Below are positions 17,479-26,511 of a stretch of 64,000 nucleotides of DNA, in pieces. A program made the translations under genes and the position numbers. How positions within the stretch are numbered: position 1 is the first letter of the stretch; each line of letters opens with the position of its first letter. Location: NCBI RefSeq assembly GCF_016406125.1, contig NZ_CP066339.1:2852001-2916000 (forward strand). Direction: 5' to 3'. This stretch comes from Alicyclobacillus sp. SO9 (GTDB lineage: Bacteria > Bacillota > Bacilli > Alicyclobacillales > Alicyclobacillaceae). The notes beneath the pieces are model-generated. The model did not search any database and was not told where the DNA came from. It saw only the letters and a list, made by a program, of their open reading frames with translations.

Positions 17479-18449
17479 GAATTCTTGGCTGGAAAGTGAA
17501 TGTAGTCATGCGGGTTGACAAATTGTCCATTATGTTCGAACCCAAATTGGAGCGCTGGGTTCCCCGACGCGGGCAAATGTCCGATTACCTGTCCGGAGGA
17601 CACGTACTGTCCAACCTTTACACCGACACTCACGACACCAGTATAGACACTTTCACCGACCTTACCGTGGTTGATGATGATAATTGACCCTGTGTCACCC
17701 TTCGTGATGCGAACTACATTTCCGGACCCTGCCGCAAGAACAGACTCGTTGGCAGTTCCGCGAAGCGTAATTTCAGGGTGATCCACTGAGTAGTCGTGGA
17801 CAATTTTTCCTTTCAGGGGCACATGCAAGTGAATGGCACTCGAAGGATTCCATTCTACGGGCAAGTTAACGTGGTGATTTTGGAGAAAGGTTTCCATAGC
17901 AGGCACGGCTTTGCTGGAATAGTCTTGGGTAAAGGCATCACGGTAGACCCCGTCGACCTGCTTGACGAAGGGCCCCTGAGCGTGACTTACGTAAAGCCCG
18001 CCTGCGACCAGGGCAACGGCTGCAAGACTCTGCAAAAGCCATGTCGATCCCGTTGCAGACCGTGACTTCACCCCAGGCGTTTGTCCCTGCCACCTAGAAC
18101 CGGTCCCTGAGCGCGCATTGAAGCCTTTCTTGGATGGTTTTCCGAATGCTCGGCGCCAATTGGCACTATCCACCTGCTTTAGTGTTCCGTCTTCATCGGA
18201 AAACCCGTAGGGTGAACCATCATCATACAACCATCTACCTCGCGGCGACTGCGCGTTCCGACTTTTATCGGAGTGAACATCGTCCGGCTGCTCTCCACGC
18301 GTCTGAAACCATGGATTGTCTTCCACACTCTCATATTCTGTTTCAGACTCATGTTCCGTCTGATGTACTGTGTTACCGCCGGACTTAGAGAATAATCTAC
18401 CCCATGCGAATTTAGAAGCGTTTTTATCTTGACCGTCACGATTGGACAT
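17475..18449 (-). CDS. spoIVFA: SpoIVFA-like regulator of SpoIVFB, with degenerate LytM domain
   Basis: Membrane-anchored inhibitor/scaffold of SpoIVFB. 324 residues: a long hydrophilic cytoplasmic part (1-150), one membrane helix near 140-160 (WLLQSLAAVALVAGGLYV), then an outside M23/LytM fold at about 215-318 (AGSGNVV, VKVGQYVSSGQVIG). The peptidase zinc ligands are not intact: the final HxH motif reads LQFGF. It is thus a non-catalytic LytM protein, as known for SpoIVFA. A sigma-E-like promoter lies upstream. Overlaps spoIVFB by 4 bases. Confidence 0.9.
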   Translation of the reverse strand: MSNRDGQDKNASKFAWGRLFSKSGGNTVHQTEHESETEYESVEDNPWFQTRGEQPDDVHSDKSRNAQSPRGRWLYDDGSPYGFSDEDGTLKQVDSANWRRAFGKPSKKGFNARSGTGSRWQGQTPGVKSRSATGSTWLLQSLAAVALVAGGLYVSHAQGPFVKQVDGVYRDAFTQDYSSKAVPAMETFLQNHHVNLPVEWNPSSAIHLHVPLKGKIVHDYSVDHPEITLRGTANESVLAAGSGNVVRITKGDTGSIIIINHGKVGESVYTGVVSVGVKVGQYVSSGQVIGHLPASGNPALQFGFEHNGQFVNPHDYIHFPAKNS

Positions 18450-18481
18450 AGTCGTCGTCCCCCCTGTACGCTCGTACCAAA

Positions 18482-18509
18482 TCTATATGACAGGGGATGG
18501 ACGAGTATA
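18482..18509 (-). promoter_or_regulatory. Sigma-E-like promoter of spoIVFA-spoIVFB
   Basis: Minus strand: -35 core ATA (18506-18508, in GTTATACT), 16-base spacer, then CATATAGA (starting at 18489), similar to the sigma-E consensus ATA-N16-CATACANT. It lies 33 bases before the start codon. spoIVF is mother-cell expressed in B. subtilis, which fits. The match of the -10 is 5 of the 7 fixed bases. Confidence 0.5.
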
Positions 18510-18525
18510 ACTCGCACACCGGAGA

Positions 18526-19323
18526 TTACGACTTGCCGCCAATCAATTTTTTAAATCTTCCCCATAAACCAGGCTGTTCGTCCAGCACCAAGAGCGGAAC
18601 CGAATCGCCCAGGATTCTGCGCGCCATGTTGCGATATGCCAATGCAGCTTTTGTGTCCGGGCGCATGACGGTGGGCTCGCCCTTATTGGCATTGCGAATG
18701 ACGCCTTCGTCATCAGGTACAATGCCTAAGAGGTCAATGGCCAGGACTTGCACAATCTCGTCAATATCCAACATGTCACCGTCTTTGACCAATTTTGGAC
18801 GAATACGGTTGATAACGAGTTTGGGCGATTTTATTTCCTCAGCCTCAAGCAGACCAATCACCCGGTCTGCGTCACGTACAGCCGGAGTTTCCGGTGTCGT
18901 AACAACAATTGCTTGGTCTGCCCCTGCAACAGCTACCTTAAAGCCGTGCTCAATTCCTGCTGGGCAGTCGATAATCACATAGTCGTAGGACTGCTTCAGC
19001 TCGTTCACGATTTTTCGCACGGTATCTGCATCCAGCGCTGTCTTGTCCTTTGTTTGCGATGCTGGAAGAAAGGACAAGTGCTCGAAGCGCTTGTCCTTAA
19101 TAAGCGCTTGCTCCAGTCTGCACTGTCCGCTTGCTACATCTACGATGTCGTAAATAATTCTATTTTCAAGGCCCATGACAACATCCAGATTACGCAAACC
19201 AATATCTGCATCGACAAGACAAACGCTTTTTCCCAAAAGTGCCAGTGCCGTTCCAATATTCGCTGTAGAGGTGGTTTTTCCTACTCCGCCTTTACCAGAG
19301 GTAACTACAATTCCTGTCCCCAT
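18526..19323 (-). CDS. minD: Septum site-determining ATPase MinD
   Basis: Membrane-bound ParA/MinD ATPase that recruits MinC to block division near poles. 265 residues. Deviant Walker A GKGGVGKTT near residues 10-18, DADIGLRNLD switch I, DCPAG switch II, and a basic amphipathic C-terminal helix (LWGRFKKLIGG) for membrane binding. ATG at 19323. Follows minC by 46 bases. Confidence 0.97.
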   Translation of the reverse strand: MGTGIVVTSGKGGVGKTTSTANIGTALALLGKSVCLVDADIGLRNLDVVMGLENRIIYDIVDVASGQCRLEQALIKDKRFEHLSFLPASQTKDKTALDADTVRKIVNELKQSYDYVIIDCPAGIEHGFKVAVAGADQAIVVTTPETPAVRDADRVIGLLEAEEIKSPKLVINRIRPKLVKDGDMLDIDEIVQVLAIDLLGIVPDDEGVIRNANKGEPTVMRPDTKAALAYRNMARRILGDSVPLLVLDEQPGLWGRFKKLIGGKS

Positions 19324-19369
19324 TTAGATCCCCTCCGTCTCCCAAACGCGCCACAATCTGCTAAGTCTC

Positions 19370-20074
19370 TTACCTGTCAAGTTCGCGCTCCTGCAAATAG
19401 GATGATAAGAATTTTAATTTATCTACAGCCAGAGCCTCATTTTTCACATAGGCGAATTCCATTAGGGTTCTCAGCGGTTTTCCGTCTTCTTCTGGCGCAT
19501 ATCCGACAAAGTCAGCGATTCTCAACTGCATTGGCGCAAAGTCGGTGGCGGCAATCACTGCTTTAGGATTCCCATGGCTGCCTGCGTGCGCAATGCCGTA
19601 AAGTCTTCCGAAAATATATATGTCACCGGTGGCTGACAGCTGAGCACTTGGATTCACATCTCCAACGACAATGACATCTCCCTCAAATTGCAGGTCCTGT
19701 CCAGCTCGGATTGTCCCTTTGTACAAAGAATAATCTGGAGTTTTCTGCTGGGTGTTGGTAAAGAGCGAACTTCTTGCTGACGTCCTCGATGACCATTCAC
19801 GAATAATAAAATTTTCTTGTTTCATAAACAGTTCTAATAACGTTCGGTTTTCGTCACGGGATAATACTCTAGAGCCATAGTCTACGAAGACACCAATTTC
19901 CGCACCTGCAAACAAGGCCGACTTGTCGCCAAAGAGGAGCTCGGACAGTCCGTTGGTGAGGGCCTCGAAGTCGCAATGTTCGTCCAACATAAACAGGAGC
20001 CCATGCTTCGTACCTTTTACTGTGACAGGAGGTTTGGCCCCCAATTTTGCTTGGTGAATAGTTTTCGTTGTCAC
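19370..20074 (-). CDS. minC: Septum site-determining protein MinC
   Basis: FtsZ assembly inhibitor. About 234 residues: N-terminal FtsZ-interacting domain (1-105), then the beta-helical C-terminal domain with GDVNPSAQLSATGDIYIFGRLYG that binds MinD. The frame opens at GTG 20101, which has no ribosome-binding site; GTG at 20074 has GGGAGGGAG immediately upstream and gives the usual N-terminus, so it is chosen. Confidence 0.95.
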   Translation of the reverse strand: MTTKTIHQAKLGAKPPVTVKGTKHGLLFMLDEHCDFEALTNGLSELLFGDKSALFAGAEIGVFVDYGSRVLSRDENRTLLELFMKQENFIIREWSSRTSARSSLFTNTQQKTPDYSLYKGTIRAGQDLQFEGDVIVVGDVNPSAQLSATGDIYIFGRLYGIAHAGSHGNPKAVIAATDFAPMQLRIADFVGYAPEEDGKPLRTLMEFAYVKNEALAVDKLKFLSSYLQERELDR

Positions 20075-20313
20075 AAGCTCCCTCCCAAGTTCATAGCACA
20101 CCGAGACGTTATTCGCTATTACTCAGATGAATTCCTCCCACCAGAGTGCGTGTCCTATGTAAATACAAGAAGGAACCGCCAGAAATCAACTTCCGCAGTC
20201 CCCTCTTGTACGTCTATTCGGCTTCTTCATTCTTCTTTCCTTGTACTTAATCTCCGCTATGATGACCTATCCGTGACATCAAATCTCATCTCATCGTTAC
20301 GACACTGTAAACG
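20075..20313. other. Gap between mreD and minC without a recognised gene
   Basis: About 240 bases. The minus strand has a possible promoter TTGATT-N16-TGTATT around 20154-20182 that could serve minCD independently of mreBCD, and a 14-codon reading frame with no supporting evidence. Nothing else is seen. Confidence 0.4.
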
Positions 20314-20835
20314 TTACATCATATCTTCGTGAGAAGATGCGTAACTCCTTTTTTCAGGCGGCACCAGCAACTTGGTCAAGAGCGGATACAGCAACAGGAG
20401 AAACACACCATTTACCATCATCTGCCATACGGTCTGCGTCATCGCGGTATTCCACGCAAACCCCGTGATGTCAAACAGCCTTGTAAAGCCAAATGTCATC
20501 CATTCTTGCACGAAGGTGAACACCACTGTAAACAAAAAGGTAATGGCGATGTTTCTCTGTAAAAACTGAGATAATACGGTTGCTGCAAAATAGGCAATAA
20601 ATCCATAGGTAAAGGCGTCAATACCTATGAAACTCCCAAAATCAACGTCCTGGACCAGCCCAATGAGAACACCTAGCACAAGCGCTGTCCGCGGACCCCG
20701 CGTTACCGACACGACCATGAGTATAATCAGCACCAAATTTGGTTGAATTGTATCCAAAGGCGGAATTTGAAAGAGGCTGGATTCAATGACAAGGCCCAAC
20801 CACAACAGCAGAAAAGCAATAATGTTCCGCAACAC
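20314..20835 (-). CDS. mreD: Rod shape-determining protein MreD
   Basis: Integral membrane member of the elongasome with MreB and MreC. 173 residues and about five membrane helices, the usual size and topology; low sequence conservation is normal for the family. GTG start directly after the mreC TAG stop, with GGGGAAG upstream. Identified from topology plus place after mreC. Confidence 0.93.
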   Translation of the reverse strand: MLRNIIAFLLLWLGLVIESSLFQIPPLDTIQPNLVLIILMVVSVTRGPRTALVLGVLIGLVQDVDFGSFIGIDAFTYGFIAYFAATVLSQFLQRNIAITFLFTVVFTFVQEWMTFGFTRLFDITGFAWNTAMTQTVWQMMVNGVFLLLLYPLLTKLLVPPEKRSYASSHEDMM

Positions 20836-21699
20836 CTACTTCTTCCCCTTTTTAGTCACTACAAAAACATCCTGCAGGTAGCGAAAATTGGCAGCTGGAG
20901 TAATGATGGCCGTTTGTGTGAGGCCCTGGGCACCTCCGGAAATCGATTTGATTTTCCCAATCACAAGGCCCGCTGGATATATCTGTCCAAGACCCGAGGT
21001 CACTACCACATCTCCAGTCTGAATCTTCGCCAAGGGAGAAAGAAAGCTCATCTGCAATTGTCCAGGTTTGTTGACAGCACCCCGAACGATACCGAATTCT
21101 TTGCCTTTCGGATTGGTCAACACTTCTGATGACACACCGTCTCCCACTTGCGTGTCTGTCAAAAGGATGACTTTTGCGCTGTGCTGCGCCGCAACAGCTA
21201 CTTTCCCGACCAGATTTCCGTCGGCAGCCACAACAGCAGAGTTTTGGCCGACACCGTCTGCACGTCCCAGGTCAATGGTAATCTCAGAACTCCAATGCGA
21301 CGGATCCCGGCTAATGACCTGTGCGAATTTCTTATTGTACTTCTGCCCTTGCTTGGATTGTGTAAAAGCCACGGCCTTTTTCAACTTCTGATTGTTTGCC
21401 TCTTCCAACTGCAATCGAGCTTTCAGCGCAGAGTAGTTTTGCAATTCTGTCTTAAGTTGCGCATTCTCCTCGTACATCTGCCGGAGGTTGTGAATTCCCT
21501 GGAGAAACGCCGTAACTTTACTAACAGGCTTGTAAATCCAGCCCGCCACTGTATTTTGGGCATCCATAATGAGCCGCTCAGGTAAACTGGCTGACTTCGT
21601 TGTACCCCGAATGCTCACTCCAGCAATAACAATGACAATGATAAAGCTTCCCAGTAAAATAAATAACCTACGATTTGTAATTAATCGGGACACCCGCAT
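20836..21699 (-). CDS. mreC: Rod shape-determining protein MreC
   Basis: Single-pass membrane protein linking the cytoplasmic MreB filaments to the wall synthesis enzymes. 287 residues: short cytoplasmic tail, membrane helix at about 11-28, coiled coil near 65-115, then the two beta-barrel domains with ISRDPSHWSSEITID and VVTSGLGQIYPAGLVIG, both typical. ATG at 21699, 34 bases after mreB. Confidence 0.96.
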   Translation of the reverse strand: MRVSRLITNRRLFILLGSFIIVIVIAGVSIRGTTKSASLPERLIMDAQNTVAGWIYKPVSKVTAFLQGIHNLRQMYEENAQLKTELQNYSALKARLQLEEANNQKLKKAVAFTQSKQGQKYNKKFAQVISRDPSHWSSEITIDLGRADGVGQNSAVVAADGNLVGKVAVAAQHSAKVILLTDTQVGDGVSSEVLTNPKGKEFGIVRGAVNKPGQLQMSFLSPLAKIQTGDVVVTSGLGQIYPAGLVIGKIKSISGGAQGLTQTAIITPAANFRYLQDVFVVTKKGKK

Positions 21700-21733
21700 C
21701 CCACATCCTTATAGCCACAATCGGCTGAGAAAT

Positions 21734-22768
<1,035 letters not shown>

Positions 22769-22811
22769 TCAATTCTGTCTCCTCTCGAATCACTAGATAC
22801 CTGGCCCTGTC

Positions 22812-23495
22812 TTACATGTAACCCTGTGCCTGCAGACTGATATAGCGATTGTCACCAATTACAATATGGTCAATCACGTCGATACCAAGAAGTTTCCCCG
22901 CTTCGCAAAGCCGCTTTGTCACTGCAATGTCTTCGGGACTAGGAGAGGGATCTCCGCTTGGGTGGTTGTGGACACAAAGAATGGCCGATGCGCTTCTCTT
23001 GACGGCCGACTTAAAAATTTCTCTTGGATGTACAATTGACGAATCCAAGCTGCCCACAGATACTATCTCGTCTCCAATAACACAGTGTTTCGTATCCAAG
23101 TGCAAGGTCACAAATTGTTCCTTTTTAAGGTGCCTCATCCTGTCCATAACATACCCGGCAGCGTCACTTGCTGAGCTAATTTGGAATTTTTTCTGAGCTG
23201 GCTTGCGAATGACTCTGCGGCCAAGTTCAATAGCAGCCGTGATTTGCAGGGCTTTGGCAAGTCCAATACCTCGTACTTCCATCAATTCTTCAGCTGTAAC
23301 ATCCAGCAGTCCGTAGATTCCATTACATGAAGCGAGGACTCGTTGCGCCAGTTCATGGACGGAAAGGCCTCGACCGCCAGATTGCATGAGCACGGCCAAC
23401 AGTTCATCGTCCCTTAGCGATTGCGGACCTTCCGTGAATAAGCGTTCCCGCGGTGTATGAAATGTTCGTTGAGGCAGTGTCCTGACCTCTGTCAT
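22812..23495 (-). CDS. radC: RadC family JAB/MPN-domain protein
   Basis: 227 residues. HhH-like helical N-terminal part (RERL, DDELLAVLMQSG, VRGIGLAKA), then a JAMM domain with HNHPSGDPSPSPED near the C-terminus holding the zinc ligands. The name reflects an old DNA-repair assignment now doubted; its substrate is unknown. The open frame runs back to 23657, but ATG 23495 has GGGAGGG 7 bases upstream and a TATAAT box lies at 23622-23627, downstream of the longer start, so the short form is chosen. The maf gene usual before it is absent. Confidence 0.93.
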   Translation of the reverse strand: MTEVRTLPQRTFHTPRERLFTEGPQSLRDDELLAVLMQSGGRGLSVHELAQRVLASCNGIYGLLDVTAEELMEVRGIGLAKALQITAAIELGRRVIRKPAQKKFQISSASDAAGYVMDRMRHLKKEQFVTLHLDTKHCVIGDEIVSVGSLDSSIVHPREIFKSAVKRSASAILCVHNHPSGDPSPSPEDIAVTKRLCEAGKLLGIDVIDHIVIGDNRYISLQAQGYM

Positions 23496-23621
23496 CGCAA
23501 ACCCTCCCTGGTTCATCCGTAAAATCGCTCGCTGCGTCATCTCATGGATAGAAGCGACAGGCCTGAACGATTTCGCTAGATTCAACATAGGGGAAGGGAG
23601 GGTCAGAGGCAAACCCATTAC

Positions 23622-23627
23622 ATTATA
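23622..23627 (-). promoter_or_regulatory. -10 box (TATAAT) before radC
   Basis: A perfect TATAAT on the minus strand about 130 bases before the radC start. No good -35 at 17 bases; upstream lies the A7T7 palindrome at 23653-23672, which could serve as an UP-like element or protein site. Confidence 0.45.
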
Positions 23628-23652
23628 AAACTTTCTCAGTCTAATGGATGTA

Positions 23653-23672
23653 GTCAAAAAAATTTTTTTGAC
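23653..23672. repeat. Perfect 20-bp palindrome built on A7T7
   Basis: GTCAAAAAAATTTTTTTGAC reads the same on both strands. It lies between the DUF4321 gene and the radC -10 box. It might be a regulator site, a curved-DNA promoter element, or a weak terminator for the upstream gene. Confidence 0.8.
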
Positions 23673-23694
23673 GATTCACGGCGTACTTGACTGT

Positions 23695-23940
23695 CTACTT
23701 CGCTCTTCTACCAAGAAAGTATCCAACCAGGACACCAAGCAGAGTTAACCAGTTTACTCGAAAAGTTATGGTAAGGTCATAGCTGACCACACCGAGATTG
23801 GCTTGTGGATGCCAACGCACCGCCGTTTCATGCCCGAGAATGGGTACCTGATGAGCTAACAACTGTCCAGCCAACGTACCCACAACAGCGCCGGCTGCAA
23901 TCCACCCAACAAGTGCTTTCCCTGAACGTGAACCGCGCAA
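23695..23940 (-). CDS. Small two-helix membrane protein, DUF4321-like
   Basis: 81 residues with two membrane helices at about 9-28 and 63-78, joined by an outside loop of about 35 residues, and a basic C-terminal end (GRRAK). The pattern resembles DUF4321 proteins found near radC/mreB in Firmicutes; no function is known. Starts with ATG, preceded by GGAGG. It occupies the place of maf between the SpoIIB-like gene and radC. Confidence 0.75.
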   Translation of the reverse strand: MRGSRSGKALVGWIAAGAVVGTLAGQLLAHQVPILGHETAVRWHPQANLGVVSYDLTITFRVNWLTLLGVLVGYFLGRRAK

Positions 23941-24045
23941 ACAACTTCCTCCATTCTGTGGGTCCCATGTAAATTAGCATAACAGACAACAAATTACGAA
24001 GTTCGACATTTCATGCCTTCATCCTGCCTACCGAAAAAATTTGCA

Positions 24046-24080
24046 CAAAAAAAATTATACCCAGCCAATGAGCTGGGGTA
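24046..24080 (-). terminator. Intrinsic terminator after the SPOR-domain gene
   Basis: Minus strand: hairpin TACCCCAGC / GCTGGGTA with a 6-base loop followed by ATAATTTTTTTT. It lies about 60 bases beyond the stop at 24138. Confidence 0.85.
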
Positions 24081-24137
24081 CAGACTTGCCATAATTTTAG
24101 ATAGACATTCAATCCAATGCGGCTCCATTGCGAGTAT

Positions 24138-25223
24138 TTAGTTGTGATTTTGGAGCCCCAACAATGCTGCATAAGCCAGCAGACTTTCCTGTTCTGCGAC
24201 GGAAGCATGTTTTTTGGCGAGTGCGCTGTAAGCGGCCTGCCAATGCTGCTTGAACAATACCAACTGCGTTCCGTTTACGGCTTTCTTTAAAATGCTTGTC
24301 GAGGGCGCGAGCTTCAGCGCCGCATCGTAGGTCGCCTTTGCGTCTCTCTGAGGCTCTCCATTTGCAGCGGCAGCAGTAATGGTATTGAGCGAACCCACAG
24401 TGCTTGTGAGCCAAGTTGTGATTGTTCGCGCTTGCCCTCCAGAAAGTCCGCTTTGTAGAGGGACCTTGGTAACACCATAATTCAAGGTTATCACCGACCC
24501 TGGTGTTCCCGTCTTCTGTTTCAGGTCCGCTTGTGCCTGCTTCAGCGAACCATTGTACATAGAATCTCCTGTTAAGACATCAAACTTATGATTAACTGGC
24601 ACGACAGCAGACCATATACCTTGCTTGTGCAGCTTGTTCTTAAGGCTGATTGCTGCCTTCTCCGTACTGTAACTGCCTGCATTGAGAGAATAGAGGTGAA
24701 ATGCCGGAAGTGTCAGAGCCGCGCTTCCGACCGGAACAGTAGTTCCGACAGATCCGTTGGATTGCGGAGGAAAACTCACTTTTCTTGATGCGCTTCCAGC
24801 TCCGGTTGCAGGAACCATTTGATGAAACAGAACTAGACTCATACAGCCCAGAAGCAGACCCGCTATAAGTCCAAACTGCAGGCTGTCGCGAAATCTTCTG
24901 GAATGAGCCCGACTCCCAGCTGCAGCAGTATTTTTTCCAAAAAAGTATTGTGCCAGAAAGGTCTCTCCGCTCCGCCATAGCTGACGCAGCCAAGTCTCAA
25001 CTAAGTATCTAATCTGAACCGAGTACTTACTTTTGCGCCGAAACTGGCGCGCAGCCCTCTCCCAATCTACTGACGACTCGTCGTCCGATTTGCCGTCAAC
25101 AGCATCTTCGCTGTCTCCAATATGCCACGACTCTTTCCCAACACGGACCAGGACTGTCCAGTTTGGAGACGAGTTCGTATTTGGGGCCGATTTGTCCACA
25201 TCTTCTCTCTGTTGCAAACTCAT
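24138..25223 (-). CDS. SPOR-domain membrane protein, SpoIIB-like
   Basis: 361 residues: a charged cytoplasmic part (1-110), one membrane helix at 117-135, then a peptidoglycan-binding SPOR domain at about 175-250 (FHLYSLNAGSYSTEKAA opens it) and a helical tail. SPOR domains bind denuded glycan at septa. SpoIIB of B. subtilis has the same layout, sits in the same position near comC and maf, and helps septal thinning during engulfment, so that role is inferred. ATG overlaps nothing; GGGAGCAG upstream. Confidence 0.8.
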   Translation of the reverse strand: MSLQQREDVDKSAPNTNSSPNWTVLVRVGKESWHIGDSEDAVDGKSDDESSVDWERAARQFRRKSKYSVQIRYLVETWLRQLWRSGETFLAQYFFGKNTAAAGSRAHSRRFRDSLQFGLIAGLLLGCMSLVLFHQMVPATGAGSASRKVSFPPQSNGSVGTTVPVGSAALTLPAFHLYSLNAGSYSTEKAAISLKNKLHKQGIWSAVVPVNHKFDVLTGDSMYNGSLKQAQADLKQKTGTPGSVITLNYGVTKVPLQSGLSGGQARTITTWLTSTVGSLNTITAAAANGEPQRDAKATYDAALKLAPSTSILKKAVNGTQLVLFKQHWQAAYSALAKKHASVAEQESLLAYAALLGLQNHN

Positions 25224-25256
25224 GATTTACTGCTCCCTTCGAGGGACTATTAGTAC

Positions 25257-25284
25257 AATCTATGAATCTGCATGAGAATCTATG
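25257..25284 (-). promoter_or_regulatory. Ambiguous promoter region of the SPOR-domain gene
   Basis: Two direct copies of CATAGATT lie 20 bases apart on the minus strand (25277-25284 and 25257-25264). Read together they give ATA-N16-CATAGATT, which looks like a sigma-E promoter; the overlapping TTCTCA-N17-TACTAA could be a sigma-A promoter. The sequence does not decide between them. Confidence 0.35.
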
Positions 25285-25298
25285 AGTGCATAAAATAT

Positions 25299-25335
25299 AA
25301 AAAAAAACAAACCCCGGAACATGCCGGAGTTTGTT
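25299..25335 (-). terminator. Intrinsic terminator after the G5/3D-domain gene
   Basis: Minus strand: hairpin AACAAACTCCGG / CCGGGGTTTGTT with a 6-base loop and one mismatch, followed by at least seven T residues. It isolates the 3D-domain gene from the SPOR gene. Confidence 0.9.
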
Positions 25336-25368
25336 CAACCCTCTTCCCTTGTCTCTTCCCCGTAAGAA

Positions 25369-26346
25369 CTATTTCTTAACGTAGACCGTCATGTAGCGTA
25401 TGCCCCACCTGCGTGCCTGCGCTTGTGTCGCCAGGCAAATATCGATGTGGTGCCCCACGATACCGCCGCCAGTGTCTCGCGCAACTACCGTTCCATATCC
25501 TGGAATAGTAATGCGAGAACCCAGCGGAATGATTGACGGGTCAACTGCAGCCTCTCCAGGCTTTGCCGGTGCCCCGGTGGCAGTGTGTCCCCCGGCCGAG
25601 TACGCCGTCACTTCGACGCGCATCGTGACTACGTTTGCTGCTAAAGGATTCACGCCTCTAGAAGCCAAATGACGAATTGGCCTCGCTTTCGTTCCTACTT
25701 CGATTACCTCGTTTACAGGTTGCTTCGTCACTGTTTTATCGACGGTTTGGCCTGTTTTTCTCCCATTGACGTACGTGACTGTTGTTTTAATCTCTTGTGT
25801 CCCTTTCACACCGTGCGTCACAACGCGTGTCTGTCCTTTGTACAAATTCCCAGTCTTCTGATGCACGGTTTGAAATGGCAGTTGTTTGTGCTGTACGTCA
25901 ACTTTCTTTTGAATGCGCTCAATTCGTATGTTCTCGCCGTTAACCAATTTTGAATCCAGTTGTACATTTGTCTTATCCAGAGACGAAAGCTGAATGCCCT
26001 GCCGCTGAAACAATTCCCCTACTGTATCCACAAAGGTGTGATACACCGTTTGGTGCTGACCGTCATCGACCGTAATCTGCTTTGGCTGACGAATGACAAT
26101 TTTCATTCCGTCTGATACCGGTACCGCCGGCTTGGGAATCACCTTTGCGTCATGCGAATACATTATTTGTTTGTTTGCTAGAAAGTCTTTTACGTTCCCA
26201 AATGTAAATCCATGAAGTACTCTCTGATGACCGTTGTCTTGCACCGTGACCGTTTTGTAAGCTGCATCGGCAGTAACCCCGGTAGCACCGAGCAGACCAA
26301 ACACAGCGGCAAAAACGTACAGCGCCTTCGACTTCGGTGTTCGCAC
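25369..26346 (-). CDS. Cell-wall protein with DUF348, G5 and 3D domains (YabE-like)
   Basis: About 325 residues: signal/membrane helix at about 5-25, DUF348 repeats (about 30-130), a G5 domain (about 140-220) and a C-terminal 3D barrel (about 235-323) with the three Asp motif residues in VDPSIIPLG, ARDTGGGI and HIDI. This is the layout of Rpf/YabE-type proteins, probable lytic transglycosylases acting on the wall. The frame opens at 26409, but GTG 26346 follows AGGAGAGGTGAT and places the signal peptide at the N-terminus. Single-gene unit with its own terminator. Confidence 0.85.
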   Translation of the reverse strand: MRTPKSKALYVFAAVFGLLGATGVTADAAYKTVTVQDNGHQRVLHGFTFGNVKDFLANKQIMYSHDAKVIPKPAVPVSDGMKIVIRQPKQITVDDGQHQTVYHTFVDTVGELFQRQGIQLSSLDKTNVQLDSKLVNGENIRIERIQKKVDVQHKQLPFQTVHQKTGNLYKGQTRVVTHGVKGTQEIKTTVTYVNGRKTGQTVDKTVTKQPVNEVIEVGTKARPIRHLASRGVNPLAANVVTMRVEVTAYSAGGHTATGAPAKPGEAAVDPSIIPLGSRITIPGYGTVVARDTGGGIVGHHIDICLATQAQARRWGIRYMTVYVKK

Positions 26347-26511
26347 TCCATCACCTCTCCTCGTTTTTTGGCGAGAAAAGGAAGAACCACAAGGTTGTAG
26401 GTTGGCCATAGTATAAATGGAGTTTGCGATAAATGCAATACAGTTTCATCCAGTCTATAAGTCTGCGAGCCAGCCCGAGGGTGCGTAACCATCCACACCT
26501 CGGCTGGAATC

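Noticed and set aside
18748-19566. 272-codon plus-strand frame across minD and the minC end
   Set aside because: Antisense to two conserved genes, Cys/His/Asn-rich composition unlike real proteins.
24109-24414. 101-codon minus-strand frame inside the SPOR-domain gene tail
   Set aside because: Same strand but different frame within a better-supported gene; no start signals.
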